Positions 1 through 8,953 of a DNA stretch of 64,000 nt are shown here, one piece after another; the first letter of the stretch is position 1, and every line of letters starts with the position of its first letter. Made by a program: the position numbers and the translations under genes. This stretch comes from Agilicoccus flavus (GTDB lineage Bacteria > Actinomycetota > Actinomycetes > Actinomycetales > Dermatophilaceae), in the NCBI RefSeq assembly GCF_014857905.1, contig NZ_JACYXE010000002.1, positions 186,001 through 250,000 on the forward strand. Direction: 5' to 3'. The notes under the pieces were generated by a model that did not search any database, was not told the DNA's origin, and worked only from the letters and a program-made list of their open reading frames with translations.

Positions 1-2
1 AG

Positions 3-1370
3 CCGTGGTGCGACGGCCGGGTGTCGATGACCGGCGGCAGCTACTTCGGGCACACGCAGTGGGCGATCGCCCCGTACGCCGACCCGCCGCTGGTCAGCGT
101 CTCGCCGCACGTCACCGCGGCCCGGGTGACCCGGGCGTTCTACGAGCACGGCGCGCCGGGCCTGCGCACCGCGTTGACCTGGAGCGCCCAGATCGGCCGC
201 CAGGAGTCCCGCGGTCTGCCGAAGGCCGTGCCCGACCCCGTCGCGACGGCGCGGCTGCGCGCCGCGATGCGGGGGCTGCCGCTCCAGGCCGCCGACACCC
301 GGGCCGTCGGCGCACCGGTCACGTTCTGGCGCGACTTCGTCGGGCACGCCGCCCCGGGCGACGCCTTCTGGGACGTCGCAGACCACGACCACGTCGACAT
401 GTCCCGCATGCCCCCGGCCAACATGGTCACCGGCGGGTGGGACCCGTTCGTGGCGGGACAGCTCCGCGACTTCCGGGTCCTGCGGGAGGCGGGCGTCGAC
501 GCGCGGCTCCTCGTGGGGCCGTGGCTGCACGGCGAGCCCGCGGAACTGAGGGCGATGCTGCGCAGCGACGTCGAGTGGCTGCGGCACCACCTCGCCGGCG
601 GGCCCGCGCCGCAGGGCGGGCGGGTCCGCCTCCACCTCCAGCAGGCGGGCACCTGGCTGCACCTCGACGAGTGGCCGCCGCCCGTCGAGACGCTCGGCCG
701 GTACCTGCGCGGCGACGGGCGGCTCACCCCGGAGCCCGAGTCGGGCGCGGCCGCGCCCAGCGCGTTCACGTACGACCCGGCGGACCCCACCCCGAACCTC
801 GGCGGCCCGCTCCTCACCCCGCCCGGAAAGCAGGCCGACCAGTCGGCCGTCGAGGCGCGCCCCGACGTCCTCGTCGTCACCGGCGAACCCCTGACCGCCG
901 ACCTCGACCTCGTCGGCGAGGTGAGCGCCCGCGTCCACGTCCGGACGGAGCTCCCGCGCGCCGACCTCGTCGTCCGGCTGTGCGACGTCGACGAGCGCGG
1001 TGTGTCGCGCAACATCACCGACGGCATCCGGCGCCTTGAGCCGGGCACGGTTCCGGCGCCCGACGTGCGCGTCGGCGACGACGGGGTCCTCGCGGTCGAC
1101 GTCGAGCTGTTCCCCACCGCCTACCGGGTGAGGGCGGGCCACCGCCTCCGGGTGCAGGTCGCGGGCGGCGCCTTCCCGCGGTTCGCCCGCAACCTCGGCA
1201 CCGACGAGCCGTTCGGCGCCGCGAGCACCGGCCGGACCTGCCGGTTCGAGGTCTTCCACGACGCCGACCACCCCTCGGCCGTCCGCCTGCCCGTGCTGCG
1301 CACGGGCGCATCGCCGGCCGAGGGACCCGTCGACCCGGCGGGTGGACCGCTCGGTCAGACGACGCAGTAG
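3..1370 (+). CDS. CocE/NonD family serine hydrolase, 3' part (5' end outside window)
   Basis: An alpha/beta hydrolase of the CocE/X-Pro dipeptidyl peptidase (S15) type, cleaving acyl esters or amides; the true substrate cannot be told. The frame is open back to the left edge, and the codons before the first GTG read PWCDGRV, which fits the family's PWS-(N/D)GKVGM stretch, so the start lies outside the window. The nucleophile elbow appears as TGGSYFG, followed by GGWDPF (catalytic Asp region) and GPWLHG (catalytic His). The C-terminal half has the jelly-roll features of the PepX C domain (EVSARVHVRT, FPRFARNLGT). It ends convergently inside glgX, the two stop ends overlapping by 16 bp, so no terminator fits between them. 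Confidence 0.85.
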   Translation, partial: PWCDGRVSMTGGSYFGHTQWAIAPYADPPLVSVSPHVTAARVTRAFYEHGAPGLRTALTWSAQIGRQESRGLPKAVPDPVATARLRAAMRGLPLQAADTRAVGAPVTFWRDFVGHAAPGDAFWDVADHDHVDMSRMPPANMVTGGWDPFVAGQLRDFRVLREAGVDARLLVGPWLHGEPAELRAMLRSDVEWLRHHLAGGPAPQGGRVRLHLQQAGTWLHLDEWPPPVETLGRYLRGDGRLTPEPESGAAAPSAFTYDPADPTPNLGGPLLTPPGKQADQSAVEARPDVLVVTGEPLTADLDLVGEVSARVHVRTELPRADLVVRLCDVDERGVSRNITDGIRRLEPGTVPAPDVRVGDDGVLAVDVELFPTAYRVRAGHRLRVQVAGGAFPRFARNLGTDEPFGAASTGRTCRFEVFHDADHPSAVRLPVLRTGASPAEGPVDPAGGPLGQTTQ

Positions 1371-3550
1371 ACGCGCAGGCAGTGGGGGCCGATCGCGTCG
1401 GTCGCGCCGCCGGGCGTGCGGGCCGGCTCGGCGTCCTGCGGCGCCGGCCGCTCCCAGCTCGAGTCCCACAACAGCTCGTAGGTCCGGGCGCCGGCGCCGG
1501 CGCCGGCGTCGACGTCGGGCAGGCGCACGTGCGCCGGGCCGTGCTTGCCCTGGAAGACGAGGAGCAGGGAGGTCGGGTGGTCCACGGAGCCGGGTCGGTG
1601 GTCGGTCTCGTCGGCGAGGAGCAGCATCTGCAGGACCCGGCTGCGCGGGTCCTCCCAGGCCTGGTGCGTCATCCGCTCGCCGAGGCGACCGAACCACAGC
1701 ACGTCGGCGCGGCCGTCGCCGGGGCGCGGCTCGTCCGAGAAGAACGTGCGCTGGCGCAGGACCGTGTACGTCCGGCGCAGCCGGGTGAGGAACGCCGTCG
1801 TCGCCGCGAGGTCCTCCTGCCAGGGGGCGAAGTCCCAGTCGACCCAGGAGAGGTCGTTGCGTACCCCGACGGCCGCGCAGTAGGCGTTGTTGTTGCCGCG
1901 CTGCGTGCGCCCGAACTCGTCGCCCGCGGTCAGCATCGGCACGCCGGTGGCGAGCAGGGTCGTCCCGAGCAGGTTCCGGATCGAGCGGCGTCGGGCCGCG
2001 AGGATCGCCTCGTCGTCGGTCGAGCCCTCGACACCGTGGTTCCACGAGCGGTTGTCGCCGTGCCCGTCGCGGTTGTCCTCGCCGTTGGCCTCGTTGTGCT
2101 TGTGCTCGTACGCCGTCGTGTCGGCCAGGGTGTAGCCATCGTGCGCGGCGACGTAGTTGATCGACGCGAGCGGCCCGCGGGCCGACGGCCCGTCGAAGAG
2201 GTCCTGGCTGCCGGCGAGGCGCGTGGCCAGCTCGCGGACCCCGTGCCCGTCGACGCGTCCGGCGTGGCGGCTCGGGTGCGCGACGTCCGGGAGCCAGAAC
2301 GTCCGCACGGCGTCGCGGAACCGGTCGTTCCACTCCGAGAAGGGCGCCGGGAACTGGCCGGTCCGCCAGCCGTGGATGCCGACGTCCCACGGCTCCGCCA
2401 CGAGCTTGACCCGCGAGAGCACCGGATCGGTGCGCAGGGCCATGAGGAAGGGGTGGTCGGGGTCGTAGTCGTCGCTGCGGCCGCGGGCCAGCGCGACGGC
2501 GAGGTCGAACCGGAAGCCGTCGACGCCGTAGGCCGTCACCCAGTGCCGGAGCGAGTCGAGGACCATCCGCAGCGTCGTCGGATCGCGCAGGTCGAGCGTG
2601 TTGCCGCAGCCGGTCACGTCGACGTCGTGGCCGCGCGCGTCGAGGCGGTAGTAGGCGGCGTTGTCGAGGCCGCGCCAGGACAGGGTCGCCCCGGCGCGGG
2701 ACTGTTCGCACGTGTGGTTGTAGACGACGTCGAGGAGGACCTCGAGACCCCGCTCGTGGTAGGCGGCGACCATGGCGGCGAACTCCGCGAGCACCTCGGC
2801 CGGCTCGGTGGCGGCGGCGTAGGCCGCGTGCGGGGCGAAGAAGCCGAGGGTGTTGTAGCCCCAGTAGTTCTCCCGGCCGTTCGTCGCCAGGTGCGGCTCG
2901 CTCGTGAAGGCGTGCACGGGCAGGAGCTCGAGGGTGGTCACGCCCGTGGCGACGAGGTGGTCGAGCACCGCAGGGTGGGCGAGGCCCGCGTAGGTGCCGC
3001 GCAGCTCCTCCGGCACCCCCGGGTGCCGGGCCGTCGCGCCGGCGACGTGCGCCTCCCAGATCACGGTCGAGGCCCAGGGGACGCGGCGGGTCGGGACGAC
3101 GCCGCCGGCGGCGGAGGCGTCGACGACGACGGAACGGGGGACGAACGGTGCGCTGTCGCGGTCGTCGCGGACCTCGGGGTCGCCGGCGAGACGATCGTCG
3201 ACGAGGTGCCCGTAGATCTCGGGCCGCCAGGCCACCTCGCCCTCGATCGCGCCCGCGTACGGGTCGAGCAGCAGCTTGGCCGGGTTGTGGGTGTGCCCCA
3301 GGTCGGGGCGCCACGGCCCGTGGACCCGGTAGCCGTAGCGCTGCCCCGGGCGCACCCCCGGCACCCGCGCGAACCAGACGCCGTGGACGTTGTCGGTCAG
3401 GGGGATCCGGCGCTCGGAGCTCCCGTCGCGGTCGTCGGTGTCGAAGAGGCACAGCTCGACGCGCTGGGCGTGGCCGGCGGCGACGGCGAACGACGTCCCG
3501 GTCTCGTCCGGCGTGGCCCCGAGCGGGGGAGGCAGATCGGGATGAGGCAC
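1355..3550 (-). CDS. glgX: glycogen debranching enzyme GlgX (isoamylase family)
   Basis: GH13 isoamylase-type enzyme that hydrolyses alpha-1,6 branches of limit-dextrin glycogen in the cytoplasm. At 731 residues it has the usual GlgX length. An N-terminal CBM48-like domain (GTSFAVAAGHAQRVELCLFD) precedes the TIM barrel. The conserved GH13 regions are visible: DVVYNHT, DGFRFDLA with the nucleophilic Asp, AEPWDVG with the acid/base Glu, and NYVAAHDGYTL with the transition-state His-Asp. The family signature NGENNRDG-like loop is present as NGEDNRDGHGDNRSWN. It is a single gene on the minus strand; no other glycogen gene is in view. Start chosen at the first ATG, MPHPDLPPPLG, just before the domain begins. 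Confidence 0.95.
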   Translation of the reverse strand: MPHPDLPPPLGATPDETGTSFAVAAGHAQRVELCLFDTDDRDGSSERRIPLTDNVHGVWFARVPGVRPGQRYGYRVHGPWRPDLGHTHNPAKLLLDPYAGAIEGEVAWRPEIYGHLVDDRLAGDPEVRDDRDSAPFVPRSVVVDASAAGGVVPTRRVPWASTVIWEAHVAGATARHPGVPEELRGTYAGLAHPAVLDHLVATGVTTLELLPVHAFTSEPHLATNGRENYWGYNTLGFFAPHAAYAAATEPAEVLAEFAAMVAAYHERGLEVLLDVVYNHTCEQSRAGATLSWRGLDNAAYYRLDARGHDVDVTGCGNTLDLRDPTTLRMVLDSLRHWVTAYGVDGFRFDLAVALARGRSDDYDPDHPFLMALRTDPVLSRVKLVAEPWDVGIHGWRTGQFPAPFSEWNDRFRDAVRTFWLPDVAHPSRHAGRVDGHGVRELATRLAGSQDLFDGPSARGPLASINYVAAHDGYTLADTTAYEHKHNEANGEDNRDGHGDNRSWNHGVEGSTDDEAILAARRRSIRNLLGTTLLATGVPMLTAGDEFGRTQRGNNNAYCAAVGVRNDLSWVDWDFAPWQEDLAATTAFLTRLRRTYTVLRQRTFFSDEPRPGDGRADVLWFGRLGERMTHQAWEDPRSRVLQMLLLADETDHRPGSVDHPTSLLLVFQGKHGPAHVRLPDVDAGAGAGARTYELLWDSSWERPAPQDAEPARTPGGATDAIGPHCLRVYCVV

Positions 3551-3618
3551 GACCCCAGGGTAGGGGGGCCCGCGGCGTGTCCGGGGTGGCGCACGTGTCG
3601 CCGCCGCGCCGAACTCGG

Positions 3619-3624
3619 TAGCGT
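3619..3624 (+). promoter_or_regulatory. candidate -10 box (TAGCGT) placing transcription start at the YbjN ATG
   Basis: TAGCGT fits the actinobacterial TAnnnT -10 pattern and ends 6 nt before the ATG at 3631, so the transcript would begin at or next to the start codon. The 6-nt gap is GGAGGC, which could also be a very close Shine-Dalgarno, so a longer leader is not excluded. No convincing -35 box is seen. Confidence 0.4.
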
Positions 3625-3630
3625 GGAGGC

Positions 3631-4104
3631 ATGACCGATCCGACCAGCCTGCCGAACTTCCCCCCGCCCGCCGACGAGCATCCGCTTCGCGGCCGCGTGC
3701 TCGACGCCCTCCAGGACGAGGGGTTCCGCCCCGACATCGACGCCGACGGAGACGTGAGCTTCAAGGTCGAGGGCCAGCAGCTCTTCGTGCACATCACCGA
3801 GGGCGAGCTGCCGGTCATGCGCGTCTTCGGGCAGTGGACCATCGCCGAGAACCTCACGACGGACCCGCTGACCCAGTACCGCGCCGCCAACGACCTCTCG
3901 CTGCGCCTCAACATCGTCAAGGCCGGCATCAACGAGGGCACGCTCGTCGTCACGTGCGAGCACATCGTCGGCCCTGACGCCGACGTACGCGGCCTCGTGA
4001 GCATCAGCTACCAGCTCGTCCTCACCGCCGTGCACATGTGGCACCAGATGATGATGGGCGAGGACCCCTTCGGCGACCCGGGCGCCGGCGACGCCCCCGC
4101 CTGA
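3631..4104 (+). CDS. YbjN domain protein (type III secretion chaperone-like fold)
   Basis: A 157-residue soluble protein with a YbjN-type domain: residues about 20-140 carry the alternating strand and helix pattern typical of this fold (VLDALQDEGFRPDIDADGDVSF, LFVHIT, LRLNIVKAGINEG, GLVSISYQLVLTAVHMW). Actinobacterial members are annotated as YbjN or sensory-transduction regulator proteins, but no biochemical role is settled; the fold is that of small protein-binding chaperones. No signal peptide or membrane segment. It stands alone, back to back with glgX (80 bp apart), and has its own downstream hairpin. Confidence 0.85.
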   Translation: MTDPTSLPNFPPPADEHPLRGRVLDALQDEGFRPDIDADGDVSFKVEGQQLFVHITEGELPVMRVFGQWTIAENLTTDPLTQYRAANDLSLRLNIVKAGINEGTLVVTCEHIVGPDADVRGLVSISYQLVLTAVHMWHQMMMGEDPFGDPGAGDAPA

Positions 4105-4134
4105 CCGGACGGTCCGACCCGACCGTTCCCCGAT

Positions 4135-4159
4135 GCCCGCGACCCGACCGGTCGCGGGC
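4135..4159 (+). terminator. hairpin after the YbjN gene
   Basis: Perfect 10-bp stem (GCCCGCGACC/GGTCGCGGGC) with a CGACC loop, 30 bp after the YbjN stop. No U-tract follows, as is common at this GC content, so termination is likely but not certain. Confidence 0.5.
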
Positions 4160-4330
4160 GTCGTCGTCTCCGCCGGGCTCGATGTGGGGACTCTCACGCT
4201 CCGTCGCGTTGGGGTGGCCCCGGTGCCCTGAGTAGGGTTGACAGGGATTGCAGAGCGGCCCGACACCCACGGGCCGCGCCGCCGGCCGACCGGCGCCCGA
4301 TCGTCATCGACCCCCACGAGAGGCTGACGC

Positions 4331-5119
4331 ATGAACATCGTGGTCTGTGTGAAGCACGTGCCCGACGCCCAGTCGGACCGCACCTTCGACGCCGCCGACA
4401 ACACCACCGAGCGCGAGGCCGTCGACGGCCTGCTCTCCGAGCTCGACGAGTACGCCGTCGAGGAGGCTCTCAAAATCAAGGAGGCGGCGGGCGACGACAC
4501 GACCGTCACGATCCTCACGATGGGCCCCGCGAAGGCGGCCGACGCCGTCAAGAAGTCGCTGCAGATGGGCGCCGACGCCGGCGTCCACGTCAGCGACGAC
4601 GCCCTCGCCGGCTCGGACTCCATCGCCACGTCGCTCGTGCTCGCCAAGGCCGTCGAGAAGATCGGCGGGGTCGACCTCGTGCTCACGGGCATGGCGTCCA
4701 CCGACGGCACCATGTCCGTCGTGCCGGCGATGCTCGCCGAGCGCCTGGGCCTGCCGCAGGTGACCTTCGCCTCGGAGCTCACCCTCGACGGGTCCACCGT
4801 GACGATCCGGCGCGACGGCGACGTCGCCACCGAGGTCGTCCGGGCCTCGCTGCCGGCCGTCGTCTCGGTGACCGACCAGATCAACGAGCCGCGCTACCCC
4901 TCCTTCAAGGGGATCATGGCGGCGAAGAAGAAGCCGGTGCAGACGTTCTCGCTCGCCGACCTCGGCGTCGACGCGAGCGAGGTCGGCCTGGACGCGGCGT
5001 GGACGAAGGTCACGCAGATCACCCAGCGGCCGCCGCGCCAGCAGGGCCTCGTCGTCACCGACGACGGCAACGGCGGCGCGGTCCTCGCGCAGTTCCTGAC
5101 CATGCAGAAGTTCGTCTGA
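4331..5119 (+). CDS. etfB: electron transfer flavoprotein, beta subunit
   Basis: Small subunit of the heterodimeric electron transfer flavoprotein, which takes electrons from acyl-CoA and other flavin dehydrogenases and passes them to the membrane. The 262 residues match the family from MNIVVCVKHVPDAQ through the ETF beta signature region VTEVVRASLPAVVSVTDQINEPRYPSFKGIMAAKKK. A GAGAGG Shine-Dalgarno precedes the ATG. The 226-bp upstream gap contains a possible promoter (TTGGGG, 18 nt, TAGGGT at 4233-4238), which would give a leader of about 85 nt. etfA follows after 24 bp, forming a two-gene operon. Confidence 0.96.
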   Translation: MNIVVCVKHVPDAQSDRTFDAADNTTEREAVDGLLSELDEYAVEEALKIKEAAGDDTTVTILTMGPAKAADAVKKSLQMGADAGVHVSDDALAGSDSIATSLVLAKAVEKIGGVDLVLTGMASTDGTMSVVPAMLAERLGLPQVTFASELTLDGSTVTIRRDGDVATEVVRASLPAVVSVTDQINEPRYPSFKGIMAAKKKPVQTFSLADLGVDASEVGLDAAWTKVTQITQRPPRQQGLVVTDDGNGGAVLAQFLTMQKFV

Positions 5120-5143
5120 GCGAGCCAAGGAGACATCGACCAC

Positions 5144-6100
5144 ATGAGTGAAGTCCTCGTCCTCGTCGACCACGTCGACGGCCAGGTCCGCAAGACGACG
5201 TCCGAGCTGCTCACCCTGGCCCGCCGTCTCGGCGAGCCGTCCGCGGTGTTCCTCGGCCCCGGCTTCGACGCCGCCAAGGAAACCCTCGCCGCCTACGGCG
5301 CCCAGAAGGTGTACCGCGTCGAGAACCCCGACGTCGACGACTACCTCGTCGTCCCCGTCGTCGACGTCCTCGCCGCCCTCGTCGAGCAGGCCGCGCCCGC
5401 CGCCGTGCTCGTCTCGAGCTCGGCGCACGGCAAAGAGATCGCGGCCCGCCTGGCGGTCCGCACCGGATCCGGCCTCATCACCGACGCCGTCGACATCCGC
5501 GCCGGCGGGTCCGGCGTCGAGACGACGCAGTCCGTGTTCGCCGGCGGGTACACGGTCGAGGCGACCGTCACCCGCGGCACCCCGATCGTCACGGTGAAGC
5601 CCAACTCGTGCGCGCCGGAGCAGGCCCCGGGCGCCGCGGCCGACGAGGTCGTCGACGTCACGGTCTCGGACGCCGCGAAGACCGCGCAGATCACCGAGCG
5701 CCGCGAGAAGCAGAAGAGCGGGCGGCCCGAGCTGTCCGAGGCCGCGATCGTCGTCTCGGGCGGGCGCGGCACGAACGGCGACTTCTCGCCCGTCGAGGCG
5801 TTCGCCGACGCCCTCGGCGCGGCGGTCGGGGCGTCCCGCGCCGCGGTCGACGCCGGGTGGTACCCGCACACGAGCCAGGTCGGGCAGACCGGCAAGCAGG
5901 TGTCGCCGCAGCTCTACGTCGCGTGCGGCATCTCCGGGGCCATCCAGCACCGCGCCGGGATGCAGACCTCCAAGACGATCGTCGCCGTCAACAAGGACGA
6001 GGAGGCACCGATCTTCGAGCTCGTCGACTTCGGCGTCGTCGGCGACCTGTTCACGGTCCTGCCGCAAGCCACCCAGGCCGTCGAGGCCGGCAAGGGCTGA
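5144..6100 (+). CDS. etfA: electron transfer flavoprotein, alpha subunit
   Basis: Large, FAD-binding subunit of electron transfer flavoprotein (318 residues). The N-terminal ETF domain ends near residue 190. The C-terminal FAD-binding domain has the classic signatures [52 protein letters not shown] and [19 protein letters not shown]. An AAGGAG ribosome-binding site lies 13 nt before the ATG. Its partner etfB is immediately upstream, and two strong hairpins follow the stop. The place next to a cysteine desulfurase and mnmA is conserved in actinobacteria (family knowledge). Confidence 0.97.
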   Translation: MSEVLVLVDHVDGQVRKTTSELLTLARRLGEPSAVFLGPGFDAAKETLAAYGAQKVYRVENPDVDDYLVVPVVDVLAALVEQAAPAAVLVSSSAHGKEIAARLAVRTGSGLITDAVDIRAGGSGVETTQSVFAGGYTVEATVTRGTPIVTVKPNSCAPEQAPGAAADEVVDVTVSDAAKTAQITERREKQKSGRPELSEAAIVVSGGRGTNGDFSPVEAFADALGAAVGASRAAVDAGWYPHTSQVGQTGKQVSPQLYVACGISGAIQHRAGMQTSKTIVAVNKDEEAPIFELVDFGVVGDLFTVLPQATQAVEAGKG

Positions 6101-6134
6101 GCCCTCCCGCTCCGAGCGAGCCGACGAAAGGTCG

Positions 6135-6174
6135 CGCGAGCCCCGTCCCCGCTGCGTCGGGGGCGGGGCTCGCG
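6135..6174 (+). terminator. strong hairpin downstream of etfA
   Basis: A 16-bp stem with one G-U pair (CGCGAGCCCCGTCCCC against GGGGGCGGGGCTCGCG) and an 8-nt loop, 35 bp after the etfA stop. Likely the main terminator of etfBA. Confidence 0.65.
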
Positions 6175-6237
6175 GCCGTTCCGGGACCGTCCGAGGGCGC
6201 CGGGTGGCCCGGCCGTGTGCAGGCCGGGGCCGGACGG

Positions 6238-6281
6238 CACTGAGCCCCGACGGCCTCGGGGGGCGGCGTCGGGGCTCAGTG
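6238..6281 (+). terminator. second, perfect 15-bp hairpin downstream of etfA
   Basis: CACTGAGCCCCGACG pairs perfectly with CGTCGGGGCTCAGTG around a 14-nt loop. It lies 64 bp after the first hairpin and has a different sequence. It may be a back-up terminator, or a terminator for transcription entering from the other side. Confidence 0.5.
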
Positions 6282-6608
6282 GTCCAAGGGGCCGAACCGA
6301 TCCGATCGGAACAGGCCGCGGTCGTCGCGGACTCGGATCGGGCGGGCCGAGAAAGGAAGATGTGGCGCGACGAGCATGAGATCGCCGTCGTGGCCGGGGT
6401 TCGTGCCGTGCGGATGGAACGTCTCAAGATTACCGGATGAGGGGTGCCCGCCCGGCTCACCTCTAGACCTTTGCGCAACATTTTGCGGTGGGGCGCCGAC
6501 CCGGTGGCCCTGCGGCCCTGTCGCGGTCCTGCGGGCGGGATACGGTTCGCTCTCCGCGCGGTCCGGGTCGCCGCCGCCACCGCCGGTTCGGCCGGGCGCC
6601 CGCGCCCG
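6282..6608. other. non-coding gap between etfA terminators and the cysteine desulfurase gene
   Basis: About 330 bp with no convincing gene. It contains an unusually A/T-rich island at about 6463-6485 (CTAGACCTTTGCGCAACATT) with the palindrome TTGCGCAA, followed by a second TTTTGCG. This could be a regulator or nucleoid-protein site, but no family could be assigned. The downstream end carries the cysteine desulfurase -10 box. Confidence 0.4.
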
Positions 6609-6614
6609 TACGAT
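6609..6614 (+). promoter_or_regulatory. candidate -10 box (TACGAT) for the cysteine desulfurase gene
   Basis: TACGAT ends 6 nt before the GTG at 6621, as expected for a leaderless transcript. It also supports GTG 6621 over the upstream in-frame ATG at 6444. Confidence 0.5.
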
Positions 6615-6620
6615 CGAGGG

Positions 6621-7832
6621 GTGTCTGCCGTGTACCTCGACCACGCCGCCACGTCCGTGCTCCGACCGGACGTCCTTGAGGCGATGTCGCGTGAATGGGC
6701 GCGCGTCGGAAACCCCTCCTCGCTGCACGAGCCCGGCCGCGCCGCCCGCCGCGTCGTCGAGGAGTGCCGCGAGCGCCTCGCCGACGCCCTCGGTGCGCGC
6801 CCCTCCGAGGTCCTGTTCACCTCCGGGGGGACCGAGTCCGACAACATCGGCGTGCTCGGGGGATACCGCGCCCGGCGGGCGGTCGACCCCGCCCGCCGAC
6901 GCCTGCTCGTCGGGGCGGCCGAGCACTCCGCGGTCCTCGACGCCGCCGAGCACCTCGCGCGGTCCGAGGGCGCGCTCGTCACGCTCGTCCCGCCCGGCCG
7001 GGACGGCGTGTCCACCGCCGAGGCCTTCGTCGCGGCCGCGCACGAGGGGGAGGGCGGCCCCGACGCCGTCGCGCTCGCCGCGTGCCTGTGGGTCAACAAC
7101 GAGGTCGGGACCGTCACCGACGTGCCGGGTCTCGCGAGCGCCCTGCGCGAGCTGGGCATCCCGCTGCACACCGACGCCGTCCAGGCCGCGGGCCGCGTGC
7201 CGGTCGACTTCGCCGGCAGCGGCGCGGCCACCGCGGCGGTCACGGCGCACAAGCTCGGCGGGCCCACCGGCATCGGGGTCCTCCTTGCGCAGCGGGACGC
7301 GGCGCTGCAGCCGCTCTCGTACGGCGGGGGTCAGGAACGCGGCGTGCGCAGCGGCACCCTGCCGGCCGCGCTCGTCGTGGGCCTCGAGGCGGCCGTCACC
7401 TCGGCCGTGGCGCAGCTGCCGACCGAGGCGCCCCGCCTGGCGGCGCTGCGCGACCGGATCCTCGACGGGGTGCTCGCCGCGGTGCCCGGCGCCCGCGTGA
7501 CCGGGGCGTGGGAGCGCGGTGAGGTGTCCCGACGCAGCCCCGCCAACGCCCACGTGCTCGTGCCCGACTGTGAGGGCGACTCCCTGCTGTTCCTGCTCGA
7601 CGCGGCCGGGATCGCCTGCTCGACGGGGTCGGCCTGCCACGCGGGCGTGCCGCAGCCGAGCCACGTCGTGCTCGCGATGGGGTACGCCGAGGCGGAGGCG
7701 CGCGGCGCGCTGCGCCTCTCGCTGGGCTGGTCCTCCACCGACGCCGACGTCGACGCCCTCCTCGACGTGCTGCCCGACGCCGTCGCCCGCGCCCAGCGGG
7801 CGCACGCCGCGGCGTCGGCGCGGGCGAGGTGA
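6621..7832 (+). CDS. cysteine desulfurase, IscS/NifS-like class V aminotransferase
   Basis: PLP enzyme that takes sulfur from cysteine as a persulfide. From the GTG the protein is 403 residues and starts with the diagnostic VYLDHAATS. The PLP lysine is K211 in VTAHKLGG, and the persulfide cysteine is C339 in [10 protein letters not shown]. The open frame reaches 177 bp further upstream, but that part looks non-coding and lies before the -10 box, so the GTG was chosen. Its stop overlaps the mnmA start (TGATG), which makes it the likely sulfur donor for 2-thiouridine formation by MnmA; it may also serve Fe-S assembly. Confidence 0.93.
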   Translation: MSAVYLDHAATSVLRPDVLEAMSREWARVGNPSSLHEPGRAARRVVEECRERLADALGARPSEVLFTSGGTESDNIGVLGGYRARRAVDPARRRLLVGAAEHSAVLDAAEHLARSEGALVTLVPPGRDGVSTAEAFVAAAHEGEGGPDAVALAACLWVNNEVGTVTDVPGLASALRELGIPLHTDAVQAAGRVPVDFAGSGAATAAVTAHKLGGPTGIGVLLAQRDAALQPLSYGGGQERGVRSGTLPAALVVGLEAAVTSAVAQLPTEAPRLAALRDRILDGVLAAVPGARVTGAWERGEVSRRSPANAHVLVPDCEGDSLLFLLDAAGIACSTGSACHAGVPQPSHVVLAMGYAEAEARGALRLSLGWSSTDADVDALLDVLPDAVARAQRAHAAASARAR

Positions 7833-8926
7833 TGCGGGTCGTCGCCGCCATGAGCGGCGGGGTCGACTCGGCGGTGGCCGCGGCGCGGATGCTGGACGCG
7901 GGCCACGACGTCGTCGGGGTCCACCTCGCCCTGTCGCGCTCGGCCGCGACCCTGCGCGAGTCGGCGCGGGGCTGCTGCACGGTCGAGGACGCGGGCGACG
8001 CCCGCCGGGTCGCCGACCGGTTGGGGATCCCCTTCTACGTCTGGGACCTCGCCGACCGGTTCCAGGCGGACGTCATCGAGGACTTCGTCGCCGAGTACGA
8101 GGCCGGCCGCACCCCCAACCCGTGCCTGCGCTGCAACGAGAAGATCAAGTTCGCCGCGCTGCTCGACAAGGCCCTCGCGCTCGGCTTCGACGCCGTGGCG
8201 ACCGGCCACTACGCGCGGATCGTCGAGCCCGGTGACCCGGCGTGCGCGACGGGCCGGCGCGAGCTGCACCGCGCGGTCGACGCCGCGAAGGACCAGTCGT
8301 ACGTGCTCGGGGTCCTCGACGCCGACCAGCTCGCCGCCGCGTTCTTCCCGCTCGGGGACACGACGAAGCCGGACATCCGGGCCGAGGCGGCCCGGCGCGG
8401 TTTCTCCGTGGCCAAGAAGCCGGACAGCCACGACATCTGCTTCATCGCCGACGGCGACACCCGCGGCTGGCTCGCCCGCCGGCTGGGGGAGCGCCCGGGC
8501 CCGATCGTCGACGCCGACGGCGCGGTCGTCGGCGAGCACGGTGGCGCCTACGGGTACACGGTCGGTCAGCGCCGCGGCCTGCACCTGCGGCGCCCCGCGC
8601 CCGACGGCGCTCCGCGCTACGTCGTCGGCACCGACACCGCGACGAACACCGTCACGGTCGGCGTGGCCGAGCTCCTCGGCATCGACGAGATCGTCGGCGA
8701 GCACGCCCGGTGGTGCGGGCCTCCTCCCGAGGGGGTCGTCGAGGTCGGTGTCCAGCTCCGCGCCCACGGGGCGGAGCTGCCCGGCCGGGCGTGGTCCGCC
8801 GGGGACGAGGTGCACGTCCGGCTGGCCGAGCGCACGCGGGGCGTGGCCGCCGGCCAGTCCGTCGTGCTCTACGACGGCACCCGCGTCGTCGGCTCCGCGA
8901 CCATCGCCCGGACCGGTCGCGCCTGA
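7832..8926 (+). CDS. mnmA: tRNA-specific 2-thiouridylase MnmA
   Basis: Adds sulfur to U34 of tRNA-Lys, -Glu and -Gln, using ATP to adenylate the base. The N-terminal PP-loop is seen as [14 protein letters not shown]. The two catalytic cysteines are C100 ([10 protein letters not shown]) and C203 ([11 protein letters not shown]). GHYARI and DQSYVL are further family signatures. About 364 residues, normal length. The start is ATG 7832, overlapping the cysteine desulfurase stop; the GTG one codon earlier is equally possible. The two genes are therefore translationally coupled and share a sulfur-relay function. Confidence 0.96.
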   Translation: MRVVAAMSGGVDSAVAAARMLDAGHDVVGVHLALSRSAATLRESARGCCTVEDAGDARRVADRLGIPFYVWDLADRFQADVIEDFVAEYEAGRTPNPCLRCNEKIKFAALLDKALALGFDAVATGHYARIVEPGDPACATGRRELHRAVDAAKDQSYVLGVLDADQLAAAFFPLGDTTKPDIRAEAARRGFSVAKKPDSHDICFIADGDTRGWLARRLGERPGPIVDADGAVVGEHGGAYGYTVGQRRGLHLRRPAPDGAPRYVVGTDTATNTVTVGVAELLGIDEIVGEHARWCGPPPEGVVEVGVQLRAHGAELPGRAWSAGDEVHVRLAERTRGVAAGQSVVLYDGTRVVGSATIARTGRA

Positions 8927-8948
8927 GCGCCGCGCCTCCGGCGCGCGG
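8927..8948. terminator. possible hairpin between convergent mnmA and iclR-type gene
   Basis: The 27 bp between the two stop codons can fold as GCGCCG/CGGCGC or, alternatively, CCGCGC/GCGCGG. Weak and short; listed because it is the only candidate terminator between two convergent genes. Confidence 0.3.
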
Positions 8949-8953
8949 TCTCC

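Noticed and set aside
6444-6620. N-terminal extension of the cysteine desulfurase from ATG 6444
   Set aside because: Sequence is not conserved in the family, and the -10 box lies inside it.
4304-7273. 989-codon minus-strand frame across etfBA
   Set aside because: Antisense to etfA/etfB; repetitive Arg/Val/Gly content without any motif; a GC artefact.
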